A stretch of DNA of 64,000 nucleotides from Galbula dea (lineage: Eukaryota; Chordata; Aves; Piciformes; Galbulidae), in assembly GCA_013399015.1 (NCBI GenBank), contig VWZX01009101.1, positions 869,172 to 933,171 of the forward strand. Reading direction: 5' to 3'. The translations under genes were made by a program, and so were the position numbers. The notes beneath the pieces were generated by a model. That model searched no databases. It was given only the letters and a program-made list of their open reading frames with translations, and had not been told where the DNA came from. Of this stretch, positions 26,101-39,105 are shown in pieces (the stretch's first letter is position 1; the number at the start of each line of letters is the position of its first letter).

Positions 26101-29100
26101 TTTTGGATGTTACAGTTCATCAGAGCAAGTGGAAGCTGGGAAATGGTTTGGGTCTGTTATTTGTTTAAGTCTTGCCATTTTATTACATTACCAAGCCCCT
26201 ATCAGCAAGCTCCTTCCAGGGCTCTGGTGTCTCTCACTCAAAGCCATCTGCTGTTTCTGTGACACCTGGTACATTCAGTTGATCTGCAGGACACCTTCCC
26301 CCATCAAACATGACACCTCCCGAGCTGGCACACCAGTCTGCCAGAGGTTACCATGCTACACTTGTGTCACTATGGAAGCCCAGGCTGCACATTCCAAAGC
26401 ACACAGTGACACGAGTGAACCCTGTCAGTAGTGCAAGAGACGGCAAAGAGCAGCGTCCTTCAGCATCAATAATCCACTCATGCAGAGTAACACCCACAGG
26501 GGGAGAGCAGAAGAAGGGGAGAGTAAAAAGCTGTCCTGCTGCACAACACCAGGAAAGAATCTCCTTTACCAGAGCTCAAGGGTAAAGCACAAGGCACCAG
26601 CATGGGGAGAGGATCCCTTAGTCAGGATACCAGAGACACATGCTTTAGATGTGCCTGCAGGTTCTGAGCAGAGACAGGGAGCTAACAGTGACAGATGTTC
26701 AGAGAGCAGAGTCAGCAGCACTAAATTAAGCACAAGGACCTAAATTTCTTATTAACCTCAAAACCAAGCCATAGAGCACAATGCAGACAAAGCCAATGGA
26801 TGCAGAAAGCAAGAGCCCAGGGCTTCAGCTCTTACCTGCACTGAAACAGCCAAACTACTCATCAGAGTAAAGGAGAAGAATTAAGCTCAGGCTAGTAAAA
26901 TGTGATTTATTTGAACAGTGGTGCAAAATACAAGTAGCTTCTAAAATGAGAGAAATAGTCGAAGCAACATTGACAGCAGTGCAAGTGCTCTGGGAGACAC
27001 AGCTTATCCCAAGGGCTTCACAGCAGAAGGGATAGCAGTGGCAAGGTAAAACTAAGAGTTTATCCTCAAAAAAGGCTGTAACTGGAGTAAAACTAATGAG
27101 TTTCACTACAGATAGAATCCCCAAAGTTAAAAAAACTTTCCAGCTCTTTGCTTTCCTGTCAGCTTTACAATTCCTATCTCACAGCACTCTTCTTTCTGTG
27201 TGGGCTGAGGAAACGCACATGGTTTACAAACTTCAGATAAGGTGTCCCAAAACACAGCTGTTAAGTAACATCCATTGTCTCGTTTACACAACAGTAATTA
27301 ACATTTTATCTTGGGACAGGAAGATCGAAAACCACTCCTTGCTCTATTTTCTATGTGAATGCAAAACACAGGCTCAGGAGCATCAAAGGCTGGGCTTAAA
27401 TACAATTCTTAGGGGAAAGGGACAATAAATCTCCAAATAAACCAACTGCTTCTGCTCAGAAACTTCCCCAGAAGCATTTGAAGAAACAAGAGTGAGTCAC
27501 TCTCCTGAGTGCCCAGCAATCCAAGCTGCTCTGCAGGACTGGCACCCAAGAGCTCAGGTCATAAGCGTTGTGAGAGGACAAGGCCAGGGCTGCAGCCTGA
27601 CTCCTGCAGCAGCCCCACAGGGCCAGGAGCACCATGATCCCCAGCTCATGGGGGACGAGAGGCAGCTGCTCCTTCTGACAGGAGCCCACCAGCCCCTTAG
27701 CAACCTGTATCGACTCCTTCTCCGTACTCCACCCCCAGCAACCCACGTGTAACTGCAGGCTCTCAGTGCACACAACTCAACAAAACCAAGTACTGCACAG
27801 CTAAGACACAAGAGAAGACAGAGAGGAATCAACATCTCCTCAGTAGAGACTGCTGTTCAAAAATGGGCTATTTCCTGCCTGAAGATGCTTAATTCTGCTA
27901 ATTTAGTGTTTGTGAGCAGATCTATTTTTGGAGCAGCTATGGAGCACACACACACACAAAGGAGAGGACAAGTTACCAATGCAGTGCCATGAATAGAGCT
28001 ATATATATAGTCCATGCATTTCTGCTTTTCTTCCCTAGGAGGATCTGAGCATTAGGCACTGGACCACACAAAGAAAATGTATTATTGCCTCCTTTTTTAG
28101 GGATGCTTTGTGCCTCTGGCTTTTTTCTTTTAGTTTTGGGTTCATCTCCTGATTATTTGCAAAATTCTCCTTATCCAAGAAAGCCTCTTGGAGTGCATTA
28201 GGGCTTACACATTAGCCCCAGACTGTTTAATTTAGCCCTAATACCTTGAGGAAGCTTCAGGATGGATTGTTGCTATTCTGATTACAGAATCAATCTCCCC
28301 CCTGCTGAGGGGGTTAGACCAATGCCTTTCCCCCAGAGGGGAATCAGTGTTGCTCCACTGACCAGCAGCTTCCAGACACTGCATGTGCCAGGGGATCATG
28401 GAGAAAGGAAAAAGCACTTAATTCTTGAATTCTAACTATAAAACAGGTTCTGAATGTCTGCTGTGCTGACACTTGGCTACTTCTTCAGCTCTTCAAGAGG
28501 TATGGATTCTAGCTTTTCACTACTGTCCATATGCAAGGGGGTTTTGTTCCCAAGGGTTACCCCACAGCAAGCCACAAGAGAGAACTCTGCCAAGACAGAG
28601 TCAACATCCAAGTCAATCCAAACTGCAGTAACTGTTTAGATGAAATCCATCCACATCAGAGAGGAGCTCTTCTGACCTGTGTGTGTGAATGCAGGGCACT
28701 ACTTGCCATGCTGTTCCCAACCACCAAGCACTCCAACCCAACTGCTAATAACCAGCTGAAATACTTATATTTGTATCCTTCAGCTCAGCTAAGGCTTTTG
28801 TTAGCTCAACAATTCAGCACTCCCACAGCCATTAGATGTTGACAGTATGATACTGTTCAAGACTAAGTGTTTTTAAAGAGCACCCACTACGCAGATCCAG
28901 CCTCCAAAAGGTGCCTAAATCAGGTGCATGTGTTTCCCAAGAGCACATCTCCTGCAAAGACAGTCATCTTTGCCAGCTGCAGGTTCCCCATCTCAGGACT
29001 GTTTCCTGTCAATCACACTGAACCTCCCGGAAGGGAGCTTTCAACACCCACACCTAATGCAAGTATAAGGATGACACAGGCAAGAGTCAGAGCACAAACC

Positions 29101-32100
29101 ACAATACAGAAAGGAAAAGCAGCCCACAGTTACCCAGCAGAGGAGGTGCAGAGGTGCCCACAGCTCCCATCATGCTATACCAGGAAGGGATGCACCCTCC
29201 CACCCCCCCAGGGTTGCTTCCTGGGCTACATCACTGCACCTCAGAGACTGCATGCAGCCACACAGCCAGAAAGCATTATTTTGTCTTTATAAATAGAGTT
29301 GGAACCTAGCTGTGCCCCCAGCCCCCACTCCAAAAATAAGGCTGTAAATCCCCAGGGCACTGATGGAAACAGGCACCGAGTCACAGGAGTCATGTGAGAG
29401 GCACCCTCACTGCCTGGAGGCCAGGCTGGGGCCCCTGCTCAGCCTGCAGCCTGACTGCAGGTACAGCATCCACACTGCTCCCCAGGTGCAGAGCACTTCG
29501 GCCCCTGTGGGCAGGCTGTCTTGGCTGTCCTACAGGATGCAGCCTGTCCTAGCTGCTGCTGACAGGGGCTTCTCAGCAGAGCAGCTGCAGGAAGCCAGTA
29601 GCCAGACTACTGAAAGGGTTGCTCAGGGGTTTTCTGCATGCCTAGGACTGAAGCAAAGCTGGGCTACACACTGTCAGCTTCTACGTGTTCCCTTAGGAGC
29701 ATATGCCAAAAAGCATCCTCCGTGAAACAGATGTATCACAGCTCCAGAGAGCTGCAAGGAAACAGAGGCTCTTGACCAGCACACAGCAGCCCTCTCCTCT
29801 CACCATTGTATTTTTAGACTTTTCCACTAACAACACACAAGCAAAAGTATCTCAGACGGTTACACCTGGGAGAGAGAGGCAGGGTAGGTGAAACACTATG
29901 TATGCAGCACTCCAGCACAGCTCAGCCACTGCCAGGTTTTCATTTACTAGAGCAGAGCCTTAGTTACACATTCTTAATGAATGCCACTCCTACAGGACCC
30001 ACATTTGACAGAGGAACAGCCCTGAAGAGAGCAAGAAATATCTCCCTTCCCCATTTGACTTCTGTTTGAGCTTCACCACACTTCCATTCACTCACTGCTG
30101 CATGCCAATCATTTCCCCCTTTCATTACCACATGATAAATATGTTAAAGCATTTCTCTCTGCATCAGATCAAGTGCAATACCCACTGAAAAACATCATTT
30201 AAGTGCATTTTAAACCTGTTTGCTAAACAATTCCTCAAGGCTTTCTGCACAAAGTGAGTGGATGAAAAGCAGCAGCACCCACACCTCTGGATAAAGCTCT
30301 CATTTGGAAATGTGGTCAAATATTTCTCCCCAGTGAGTAAAGATGCAAAATGCAGCCACAAAAATCAATGTACACACATTCAAACCAGTCAGTCAGCTCT
30401 CCTTAACTATTACATGGCAAAAGGCACATAGGAACAGCAACGCTACAGAGCCAAGCATGCAAAAGAGGACTGCAAGCTTCCTTCACTACTTCTCTGGCTT
30501 CCTTCTTAGTCTTCATCCCCCGTCCCATGCTTGTTCCTTCCCACTGTGCACCTACAGCACTTTCTCCTGATCCCATCAAACTCCTTCCCTGCCCTTCCTA
30601 ATGCCCTAATCCCATTGCACACCCTGTCTGACAGCAAGCCACAATCCCACCTCTCCTACCCACAGACCAGTCCTGCCCTCCTCACGTACTCTTTAGCCAA
30701 GCTGTTTCCTTCTCACTGCTTCCTTGCCTTTCATGTCTCCTCCTGAGCCCACTGCTGCTATTCTTTTTGCCCAGTCAGGCCCAGTTCTGTCACCTCTAAG
30801 TTTGCTGTCAGAAGCACCAATTTGAAGTGTCTCCCCCCAGATGACCCCATTCCCTTCATTCTTGGCCCTGCAACCACAGGATCAGTCCCTAGGCAGCAGC
30901 TCCAGGTTTCTGGAACTGGACCCTACTCTGATCTCTACTCCTCCCACTGCATTTGGTCTCTGGAATCGGCTAGCTCCTTCTCTGACCACGGCATCTCCTC
31001 CCTCACTCCTCACCCTCAGCTATAACAGAAGAACCAGTTTGCTACCATCAGGGAAGCGTAACTGGTCAGATGGATCTTGAGTAGGACTTTGGTGCAGCCA
31101 TGCTTTCCATCCCCTCTCCTACCTGCAGGCCCACTCTCTGACCCACACCACTCCTCCTCAATACAGCCCAGACCCCACTCCTGCAGGGCTATCTTCCAGC
31201 CAGCTCCTTCCCCCATGCTGCTAGGTGCCAAGAAAGAAGTCCGAGGGCAGAAGAGGCTGAAGGCTCCATCCTGGCCTCCAGCAGGCACCACCCGGAAGGT
31301 CTGGCTGCAGTCCTGCAAGGACAGACTGAGGTGTGGGCTGTTACTCTGTGGGTGCCTGCATCATCCTGTCCCACAGGAGCCCCCCCAGGGCCAAACCTAC
31401 TCAGCACACACTGCAGCTCCTGAGCACTTGGGCACCAGCACCTTCACTCAGTGCTCCCAAAGTGCTGTTTTCCCAGACTTACAACTTTGCCTAATTTGGG
31501 CAGATTTTCTCAAGGACAGCAGAAGGCAGAGCCCTGTTCAACAGCTATTGTCTGCCAAATTCCAGAGCCATGCTCCAGTGGATGGAGAGCTACAGCTTCT
31601 GAAAAGCAAAGAGGGATCTCCTTCAGGGTGTGCAAGATGCTGGCCCTGGCAACAACTTCCTCACCTGAAACACAACAACTGTGAGGAAGGTGCAGAGAAC
31701 AGTGCAGCCTGGGCTCACCAACCTGGGAAATAAGTGTAAGCAGCAGCAAAGGGATGACTTGAAGGGAGAGTGTGAAATACCCTCTCTAATCAGAACTGCT
31801 CCCAGCTCAGCCTGCAATACAGACCAGGCAGACACTGTCCAAGACACCACAGAGCAATCTCCAGCTGTTCACTGGAGCCAAGCACCAACACCTCCAGGGG
31901 TCCAGTCGGGGAAAAGCAGTGTTCTCACCACCTCTGCACGATGCTCCTTCTCCTGCCACATAGGCAATGCTCTTATCTGCATAGCCACAGACTCAGAGCC
32001 ATGGAAGGAAAGCTTTTGAACTCCAAAATGAATCATTTATGAGACAAATTGTACCTGCTGTTCAGAGAGGAGTAAGTCTAAGCACTACAAACTACCCTTC

Positions 32101-35100
32101 CCCTTCAGACACACAAATGCTACCAGCAGCACTCACACCAGCCTTGCTCCACTGGCACAATCCAAGGGTTTCCTTTTAAACTTGTTTAGGCACCAAGCAG
32201 AAACACCTGAAAAATACTGATCAGGAGGTGGCCAAGTGACAGATATTTAACACAGGAAACTGATGTCACTTCAGCTACAAGAAGATGATAATCCACTGTG
32301 GCAACTGCACAGGATGAAGGACTCTCTGGTGAGCTGGCAGCTCCCTGGGGACCACCCACCCTTCCAACCAGGCAGCAATTCCTCAGAGGCTCCACTGCAA
32401 GTGTCACTGCTTTCCTGGGGTTCTGAGGGCAGCTGGGGAGTTGCTGCTGTTGTTTTTCCAATTGGGGTGACTCTTGCCCCAATAAATTAAGGACAGGGTT
32501 GCAACAGAGCTGCTTCTTGACGTGCTTCACACCATGCATGTCTGCTTCAGTGACCAGAGGACACTGGGCAGCCACCACTTCACTCTCACACTGTCTGCCT
32601 CCCTCTGGGCTGTGAGCAAGCCAGATACCCAGCCAGGCTTGCTTTCCACCCCCATTTTGGATGCAAAAAGACACATTCTATTTCACAGTGCCACAAACCA
32701 TTCCTAATAAACTGAGCCCCCAGAAATCACTGACCAGCTTCACCAGGTTATCCAGACACACAGAGTGGTGTCAAAACTCCAGAGGGATCCAAATCATCTC
32801 TTCCACACCAGCTGGAGAAGAAAGACTAAAGCTGCCACATGCTCCATGTGCCTCTCTGCATGCATACAACATGTGGGCTACTTTATCCCAGTTTGGCTTT
32901 TAGAGCCAAAGGACAAAGACTGAAACATGCCCAGAGACAGCAGTGCTTCCTCCTCTCCCCAGTTTAACCAGTTTGCTGTTCAAAAGCACAGTGAATGGGA
33001 AGAGGCTAGTGGTGCAAGGAGGAAGCCAAGTTCCACCTGAGAAGTGCATGATTCTTTATTGTATTAGCATTTCCATGAAGGCTAGGGGATCTCAGAGCAC
33101 TGGGGTTTGGTGCCTGGACTGCATCCAACCCATCTCAGCAGTGTTGTTTCAAAGAGGATGAAAGTGAAGCTCCCCAAATTCATTAGCAGGTTACCTTCAC
33201 AACAACCAACCCAGGCAAGAATGCAAGCACCTTATTAAGTTAGAGTGCAGCAGTGGCTCCTGCTCTTCATGTGGGACACAGCCTTTGAAAGGCTGCTTGA
33301 AGGAATGTTCCACAAGATGAGTAACACTAATGAGCTCCAAAGTAGCCAGAAGACATCCTCTCGTGTTGACTGCCTTCCCCCATGGTTCAAGAAAGCAGGA
33401 GATGTTTGAGCAGCCCCAACACAAATGGGAGGTGCCTCCCACTGAAGGGAAAAAAGGACATTCTGCACTCCTGACTGAGGCTGGAAAACACTGACTCCCT
33501 CCATGCTTTAGTGAATGAGTAGGAAATGCAACAACAGGCCAGGGACAGCGTTAAGAAATCCTCTTTCCCAAAGCAAAGCAGAACTGTGAACAAAACTACT
33601 CCGGACACTCCTTCACGAGACCCAGCAGCTCCTGCAGGCAGCAGAAGGGAGTCCATCCACTCCCCGGAGGCACCGAGGGAACTCACACACAACCCCATGC
33701 TCCTACCGGGGAGCTCCCACCCAACGCACCACCTTCAAGCTTAGCAACCAACTACTTGGAAGCTCAGGAAAAGGACCAGGATAGCAGCCTGTGCAAAACG
33801 CAGATGCTGCCAGGCTGCAGCAGCCAAGGACCACCCCGTGCTGGGCACAGGCACAAGCTGTGTGCTGCAAGGCTAAGGCACTTCCAGAAACGAGTCCTCA
33901 CTAATCTGCATGGAGAGACTCAGAACAGGGAGTGGTCACCGTGAAATGAGGAGATGTGAAGGTCAGAGTTGTGCTACCCAGAACTGCCCCAATAACTACG
34001 CAGAGCACCTAGCTAATGAAAAGTGAGCTGCCCTTTGAAGTGTCCACCTTCAGCACTCTGAGTACAACTTCTACTGCAAGCCATAGAACAGCCAAGCCAA
34101 AATTATAAATGGGATGAATTTATTCCTGACCTCAGCTGTTTTCCCCTCCCAGCCTCTCACTGAGTTTGCTTTCAGGGTTCCTTACTCTGGGAGCACACTT
34201 CTGTGGGTGAAATTCCAGCCTTTTTGCAACACACAGGAGTCGAACAAGTTCCTACACAGAAACCGAGATTGTACTGCACACAAAGAGCAGGGGGTCAGGA
34301 TCCACAGCTCTGTCTCCAGGAGCTGTCTGCAGGATGCCAAGTAACCTGCAACAATTCACAGCCTATTTACAATACAACACTTCTCAGCAGAGTATTTGCC
34401 ATCACTACAGAAGATTTCCTCAGCTGCCAACAATTCACCCACCCCCTCTGGAGGCCAGGCCCATCACCCTACATAATGGAAACTCTCAACTCATCGTCAG
34501 AGTCAATCTGGGGTTTAGCATGCAAGACTCAGTCCTTCCAACCTGTGCCCTTGCCCCATCTGAAACCAGCTCCTTTTCGGTTTAGTCTCGAAGAGGAACA
34601 GTTGACACCCCGAGAGCTGGCAGGGTGTGAGAGGGGATGGGTGGGATGACAGCTCTCTGCTGCATGCCATCAGCCAGAGTGGGGCACACAACAGAACGAG
34701 GTGTTGGCTTCAGGAAAGAACCAGTACATCACACCCAGACCCAGCTCTGCAGGTCCCCTCCCAGGGAAGAGGCTGACAAGGGCAGAGCCTTCACCTGTGA
34801 TCACATCTGACTCCTGTGCCCAGAGAACACCACCATGGAATGTCACCAAGGTGACAAGCACCTGGGCACTGCAGACAGGTTCTGACTGTGAGTCACTGCA
34901 TGCAGCAGCCACAGAGGGCAGATACTGCTGAAGAACAACACTGCACTCAAGCACATTTAGGAAATGCAAGATTACAGCTGTTCAAACAAATTCTGCTGAT
35001 GAAAGAGACACAAGAACTGAAAGAGGAAACTACTTCTCAGTCACAGATAGCAGTGGGGCCCTCACTCTGAGCTGCACCTATGCCTCATCATCTGGCAATG

Positions 35101-38100
35101 AGGATGTAGTTAAGAGAACACGGTCTGCAAGAACTCCACTTGCTCCAATACTGTGAAGTGAAACATCACTAATATGCAAAATAATTCTTCTCCAAATCGT
35201 AAAAGGTTTAGAGACAGTTCACACAAGCGGAATGAGCTTTATAAGGGAAGAGTAATCACACCCACAAACTGCAGTCTGTGATACCAAAGCACACTTGAGC
35301 ACATGACAAACCAAAGGCACAGTCCCCAAGGCATCAGCCCCAGGAGGAGCTGGCCAGAGCCCCTTGCAGAAGGGCAGCAAACGAAGTCCTTTGCAAATAC
35401 AGAATATTCACCTTCTCCCAGGCTGAAAGGTCAGTGACAGCTGGTGGCAGACACCCGGCTTCTCACAAAGGTCACAGAAAGATGTGACTAAAGCCACCTT
35501 CCTCCCCAGACTTTGCTTTTCACTTTCCATTGAATGTGGAAAAAACCCATCAGCAGACCCCAGCATCTGCACCTCTGAAGCACTCACAAAGTGACCAACC
35601 CTCCCAGCTACTCACTCCACTGCCTGCACTTGCCAGGCTGTGTGCCCACTCTGAAGTGACAGAGCTTCCCTGCACCACTTAACCACTAATTCACTCCCCC
35701 AAACTACATGCTGCACCAAAACTCATCATCAGCAAAGCCTGTTCCCTTCAATACACCAACCATGCAGCCACAGCCTTCTCCACCCAAAAGACAAGGACTG
35801 CAGTGCTGAGGTTATCTTCAGCTCAGTGCGTTATGCCATTCCTACCACTTCCTTCCAGGGCTTCATGCCACACAAAGGGACACACAGGAGGATGCTGCTG
35901 GCTAAAGCACCCTTCACAACAGCTGTCTGTGCCATGCTCATTCCTCAAGGGAGGAAAAGGGAGAAAGAGATCCCAGTATGCTGTTACAGCCTACTGCCTC
36001 CAAAGCACAGCTGAGTGAAGGCACCAGTTGGGTCTGTACATGTGTACAGAGTCCTCACTCACCACTCACATCTAGTTAAGCGTTCAGAAAGCACTGCCAC
36101 TGTCAGCAACTGGGCATGAAACAAGTATCTCCTAAATCCCCCGACCTGTTAGCCCTTAGTGCTGCTCCTGAACTGGGGTGAGAACCATAATGTTTTGGCC
36201 CTGTGACTGTACTCTGTCCTTCACCCACCATTTCCCCCTCCACTCCTGAACACTTTCAGAACAGGCAGAAAGGCTCCTGCAGGGCTGGGGCAGACCGACA
36301 CAGAGCACGGTGCACAACCTGGATGTGCTGTGCAGCATGGGACATGCAGGAAACACGCAGGTCGTTGGCCACATGAGACCCTGAGGTCTGGGTTGCCTGG
36401 GGGCCCCAGGTGATCTCAGCATCCCCAGCAGCCAGCCACACAGATGAGAGAAATGCTGCGTTAGTTCCTCTAATGACTGCTGGGTGCAGACCCATCCCCA
36501 CTCCCAGGGCCAGTCTGCAGCTGACACCCTTGGAGTCTAGATGCAACCAAAGCATCAGCAGGAACTCCGCAGCAGGATTTGCAATCCAGAGGCACAGAGC
36601 ACACTCACATCACAGCTCAATGCTAAAAGTCTGCCCTGGCAAGAACTTCCACGTTGTCAAAGGGGCTTTACAGCTTCTGAAGGATGAGACTTTCTGCAAA
36701 CTACCTTTTTTCCCAGGAAGGAATAGAAGCTCTCCACAAATGCATGCACATTAGCACTCTACATGCTCTGAAGAGCAAGCTCAGTTTCACTTCTCCTTTG
36801 CTGCATCTAAAAAGGTGAATCACTAACACCCCTCCAGCCTGGTAGAGCAGCACACCAGAGATGCAGGAGCCCGATCAAACCACACTCATCTTCCCTGAAA
36901 AGGTCAAAATCACAGCTGGAAACCCTTGTTTCTGCCACACCTTGGAGTCCATCAAACCACCCACCAGTCACTTCATGAAACAGGCACTTGCTCCTCACAA
37001 CACCTGTTCCTGAACACCCATCCCCTGACTACTTAAACCAAGCACTAAGTTCCAAGATAAAGGGAAATTAAATGTTGGGGTTTGTTTTGTTTTCTTGTCT
37101 TTCAAAAGCATGCCATGACCAACAAGAGGAGGCAGCATCTGTCAACACAGCTTTTTTGTGTGGTTTCCTCTCCCTGGGAAAGGGAGAAGGTGGAAAGAGA
37201 AACCAGTGTTCTGGCCTAAATACCCACAACACTGGAAATGGATGTGTTTTCACAGCTCTGCCCAACTCAAAACAAAGCAACTCCTGCCAATTCTGTATCT
37301 AGAACCATTTCATCTCTTGGTCCAGCCCTTCCCCTCACCTCCTACATTTCTCAGAGTACTATACTGAAGACATGAACAACAATATTTTGATGCTGCTGAA
37401 GACAAGGATTTCACCAACAAAATCTTCAGAGGAAAAAAAAAATGTTCCTCCAGCATTTTGTGACTGCACAAACACCTGCAGAGGCTACAGGAACCAGAAA
37501 TAACTATAAGCACCACTCTACTACAACTGCTCCTGCGCAGAAGTATCTCAGTATTGTTTGCACTCTCTAAGTCCTTCTTAGACTACAACTAAGACTTAAC
37601 CAAATCCATTCTGAGAAGTCAATTTATTTTCCTAGGCCAACTTTCTTATTAAACTGACTCCTCAGTTCCCTCTACTTCATCTCCCCCAAAGCACCCAAGC
37701 TGCAGAAAAAGGTGGAAACTGCAGATTCTCCCAGGAACGTTCCCATGCAGCAGAGTTGTTTCTACCCTGAGGAATCAACATAGCACCACTAGGATGTTTC
37801 AGCAGCATGGATCACCTTTCTTTCTCTGAAATACACCAAGAGAACACAGCCACCTGTCTCAGGAAGCTTTGCTCCTTAATTTACAGTCTAGTTCTAACCA
37901 GCTCTAGCCATAATGTGACTACAATGTCACAGCAGAACGAGATGCTTACTCCGCTGCCAGCCAGAACAGGCCAGAAATGCACCCAGAAAACACAGCAATT
38001 ATGACATCTAAAATAACCATTTCTTGCCAGAGACACTAACAGCTCAGGTATCTTCACTCGAACTCCTTTCCAGCCCAAGCAGAGGAAGACCGGAGCAGAA

Positions 38101-39105
38101 GCCTGCAGCGCCCAGCAACCCAGCTGACCCTCTGCCACTCATTCCCGACTTCTCCATTCACAACACCATTTCCATTCTCCTCTTCCCCCTCCCCGAGCAC
38201 AGACCTGTCCGAGGACTGTCCCCGTCCCACCAGCAGAGGAAGACCTGTCCGCAGTGTCCAGCAGAAGCCCTCTACAGCAGGTTCTGCTCCGTGCTCCACC
38301 ATCACGCTGCCAAACATGGCTGCATCATCTCCTCTTTGTGACAGAGTATCTCTCCCTCTTCTGCCTTTAGAGACTTCTGTGATCCTCTGCCTACCTTTAT
38401 TTCCCCAGGTTAGCAAGGGACCATTTCAAACCGCTGTTATCACCTTCCAGTCCTTTCAACAGTTTGATCTTTTCCAGCCACGTTCCGCCGCAAACCAAAC
38501 GCATTTAGCTTTTCCAGGTTCCCTTCGAAAACCCAACCCAGGAGCTTTACCCTTCCCACCGCTAGAACCTATTTACACACAGCGGAAAACTCCTCATAAA
38601 AACCTCTGTCCTTCAAAAGCGGAGTGCAGACAAACCCCCTCAGAGCAGCCAGAGGAAATTTTATCATCTGGCTTTCCTTCCCTGCAGCTCCCTCTCCTGA
38701 AATTGGACCCCTCCACGGATATCCATCCCTGAACCTCCCTCTCCTCCAGCCTCCTGCAGGAGCCACACACAAAACCCACCCGGAGAGAGCCTCCCCCCCG
38801 CCCCACGCCCGGGGGCTCTGCCTGCTGGGGACCAGGCTTTATTATTTCAACGAGGAAAAGAAGCAAAACCACCGAGTCTCACTGACATGTCCCTGCGAAA
38901 AGTTTCCAGACGGGGAGGGAGAGAACCGCCCGGTCGGAGGGGCTCGCAGTCAGCCCTCCGCGCCGCGTCCCGGGGCCCCGGCCCCTCCGCACGGACCGCT
39001 AGCACACGGGGCGGGCACAGCGCTCCGCGGTACCGGCCGCGGCACAGCCCCGCTCCTTCCCTCTCCTCTTCCCTCACTTACCCACAGCTCCGTGCCCCAG
39101 CTCAT
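5025..39105 (-). CDS. FNBP1: FNBP1 (formin-binding protein 1, FBP17), 5' part, exons 1-4
   Basis: Four minus-strand exons (39105-39082, 10195-10080, 7069-7013, 5172-5025) splice in phase into residues 1-115 of an F-BAR protein. The family's opening M-S-W-G-T-E-L-W, then D-Q-F-D-N-L-E-K-H-T-Q-W-G-I-D, N-L-S-K-K-Y-Q-P-K-K-N-S-K-E-E-E-E-Y and N-D-Y-A-G-Q-H-E-V-I-S-E-N are all visible. Full-length FNBP1 is about 600 residues: an F-BAR domain (about 1-260) that tubulates PI(4,5)P2-rich membrane, then an HR1 region binding Rho GTPases and a C-terminal SH3 binding dynamin and N-WASP. Only the start of the F-BAR lies here; exon 5 onward is beyond position 1. The K-N-S-K-E-E-E-E stretch favours FNBP1 over its paralogues FNBP1L and TRIP10, as does adjacency to GPR107. 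The start has a purine at -3 (GAGCCATGA). No frameshift or stop is seen. Confidence 0.96.
5173..7012 (-). other. FNBP1: FNBP1 intron 3
   Basis: 1,840 bp between exons 3 and 4 with GT-AG ends. A 201-codon minus-strand open frame at 5550-6155 has no family resemblance and no splice context. No repeat or RNA gene was recognised. Confidence 0.9.
7013..7069 (-). CDS. FNBP1: FNBP1 exon 3 (residues 47-66)
   Basis: 57 nt after a TTTTAG acceptor, ending at a GTATG donor (GT at 7012-7011). It completes Arg47, then encodes N-L-S-K-K-Y-Q-P-K-K-N-S-K-E-E-E-E-Y and leaves AG. Reading through the donor would continue open for about 26 codons, but that extension resembles nothing in the family. The T-rich, C-poor tract before the acceptor is slightly weak. 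Confidence 0.96.
7070..10079 (-). other. FNBP1: FNBP1 intron 2
   Basis: 3,010 bp with GT-AG ends. It contains a pyrimidine-rich stretch at about 8015-8180 (plus strand) and a short TTTGG/TTTTGG run at 8338-8360. No exon, RNA gene or transposon was recognised. Confidence 0.9.
10080..10195 (-). CDS. FNBP1: FNBP1 exon 2 (residues 9-47)
   Basis: 116 nt from a TGCAG acceptor to a GTGAG donor (GT at 10079-10078). It encodes the first F-BAR helix, from D-Q-F-D-N-L-E-K to S-Y-A-K-Q-L, and leaves AG, the first two bases of Arg47. Clustered charged residues (E, K, R) fit a membrane-binding coiled coil. Confidence 0.97.
17081..17224. repeat. Tandem duplication, unit about 71-73 bp, two copies
   Basis: Copy 1 (17081-17151) and copy 2 (17152-17224) both begin ttaaagcc-tgccccagca, share gagcaa, and share gcccagggctgca-agggag followed by -aacc-tc. 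They differ by scattered substitutions and one length difference of a few bases, so the duplication is old but clear. Confidence 0.85.
17310..17560. promoter_or_regulatory. Intragenic CpG-rich patch in FNBP1 intron 1
   Basis: CpG dinucleotides are clustered here (for example cccggccgagg, ggcgggtctagcgc, cacggcgctg) in an otherwise CpG-poor intron. This could be a small CpG island and an alternative promoter or enhancer. No TATA box or start site was identified, so the regulatory role is inferred only. Confidence 0.4.
20107..20119. repeat. (CA)n microsatellite
   Basis: A short run of about six CA units between agaaga and aaaggc. Similar short runs occur at about 14687-14697 and 27945-27957. 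Confidence 0.8.
28197..28345. repeat. Cluster of short inverted repeats
   Basis: ATTAGGGCT at 28197-28205 is the exact reverse complement of AGCCCTAAT at 28234-28242. Just downstream lies ATTCTG-ATTA-CAGAAT, then a CCCCC-TGCTGA-GGGGG hairpin. Function unknown; the ATTA cores resemble homeodomain sites. Confidence 0.6.
30475..31060 (+). repeat. Pyrimidine-rich (C/T) block in FNBP1 intron 1
   Basis: The plus strand is dominated by C and T for several hundred bases (cttccttc, tccttccctgcccttcc, ctcctccctcactcctcacc), so the FNBP1 transcript is purine-rich here. It is not a simple tandem repeat. It may be low-complexity decay or a triplex-prone tract. Confidence 0.5.
39082..39105 (-). CDS. FNBP1: FNBP1 coding exon 1 (residues 1-8)
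   Basis: Eight codons, M-S-W-G-T-E-L-W, followed directly by a GTAAG donor at 39081-39077; the intron is phase 0. The tiny first coding exon is typical of the CIP4/FBP17/Toca-1 family. The 5' untranslated part must extend towards higher coordinates within the CpG island, but the transcription start cannot be fixed from sequence. Confidence 0.96.

Larger units (their letters stand above)
10196..39081 (-). other. FNBP1: FNBP1 intron 1 (28.9 kb)
   Basis: A very large first intron between the eight-codon exon 1 and exon 2, GTAAG donor and TGCAG acceptor. No conserved exon was found on either strand. Open frames up to 218 codons (31077-31733) are low in CpG, lack family motifs and look like chance. 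Local structures are listed separately: a tandem duplication (17081-17224), a CpG-rich patch (17310-17560), an AT-rich patch (16880-17045), a TAATTA patch (25361-25440), an inverted-repeat cluster (28197-28345), a pyrimidine-rich block (30475-31060) and small CA microsatellites near 14687, 20107 and 27945. An undetected alternative first exon remains possible. Confidence 0.9.

Noticed and set aside
31077..31733. 218-codon plus-strand open frame in FNBP1 intron 1
   Set aside because: No domain or splice context. It lies against the C/T-rich block, where stop codons are scarce.
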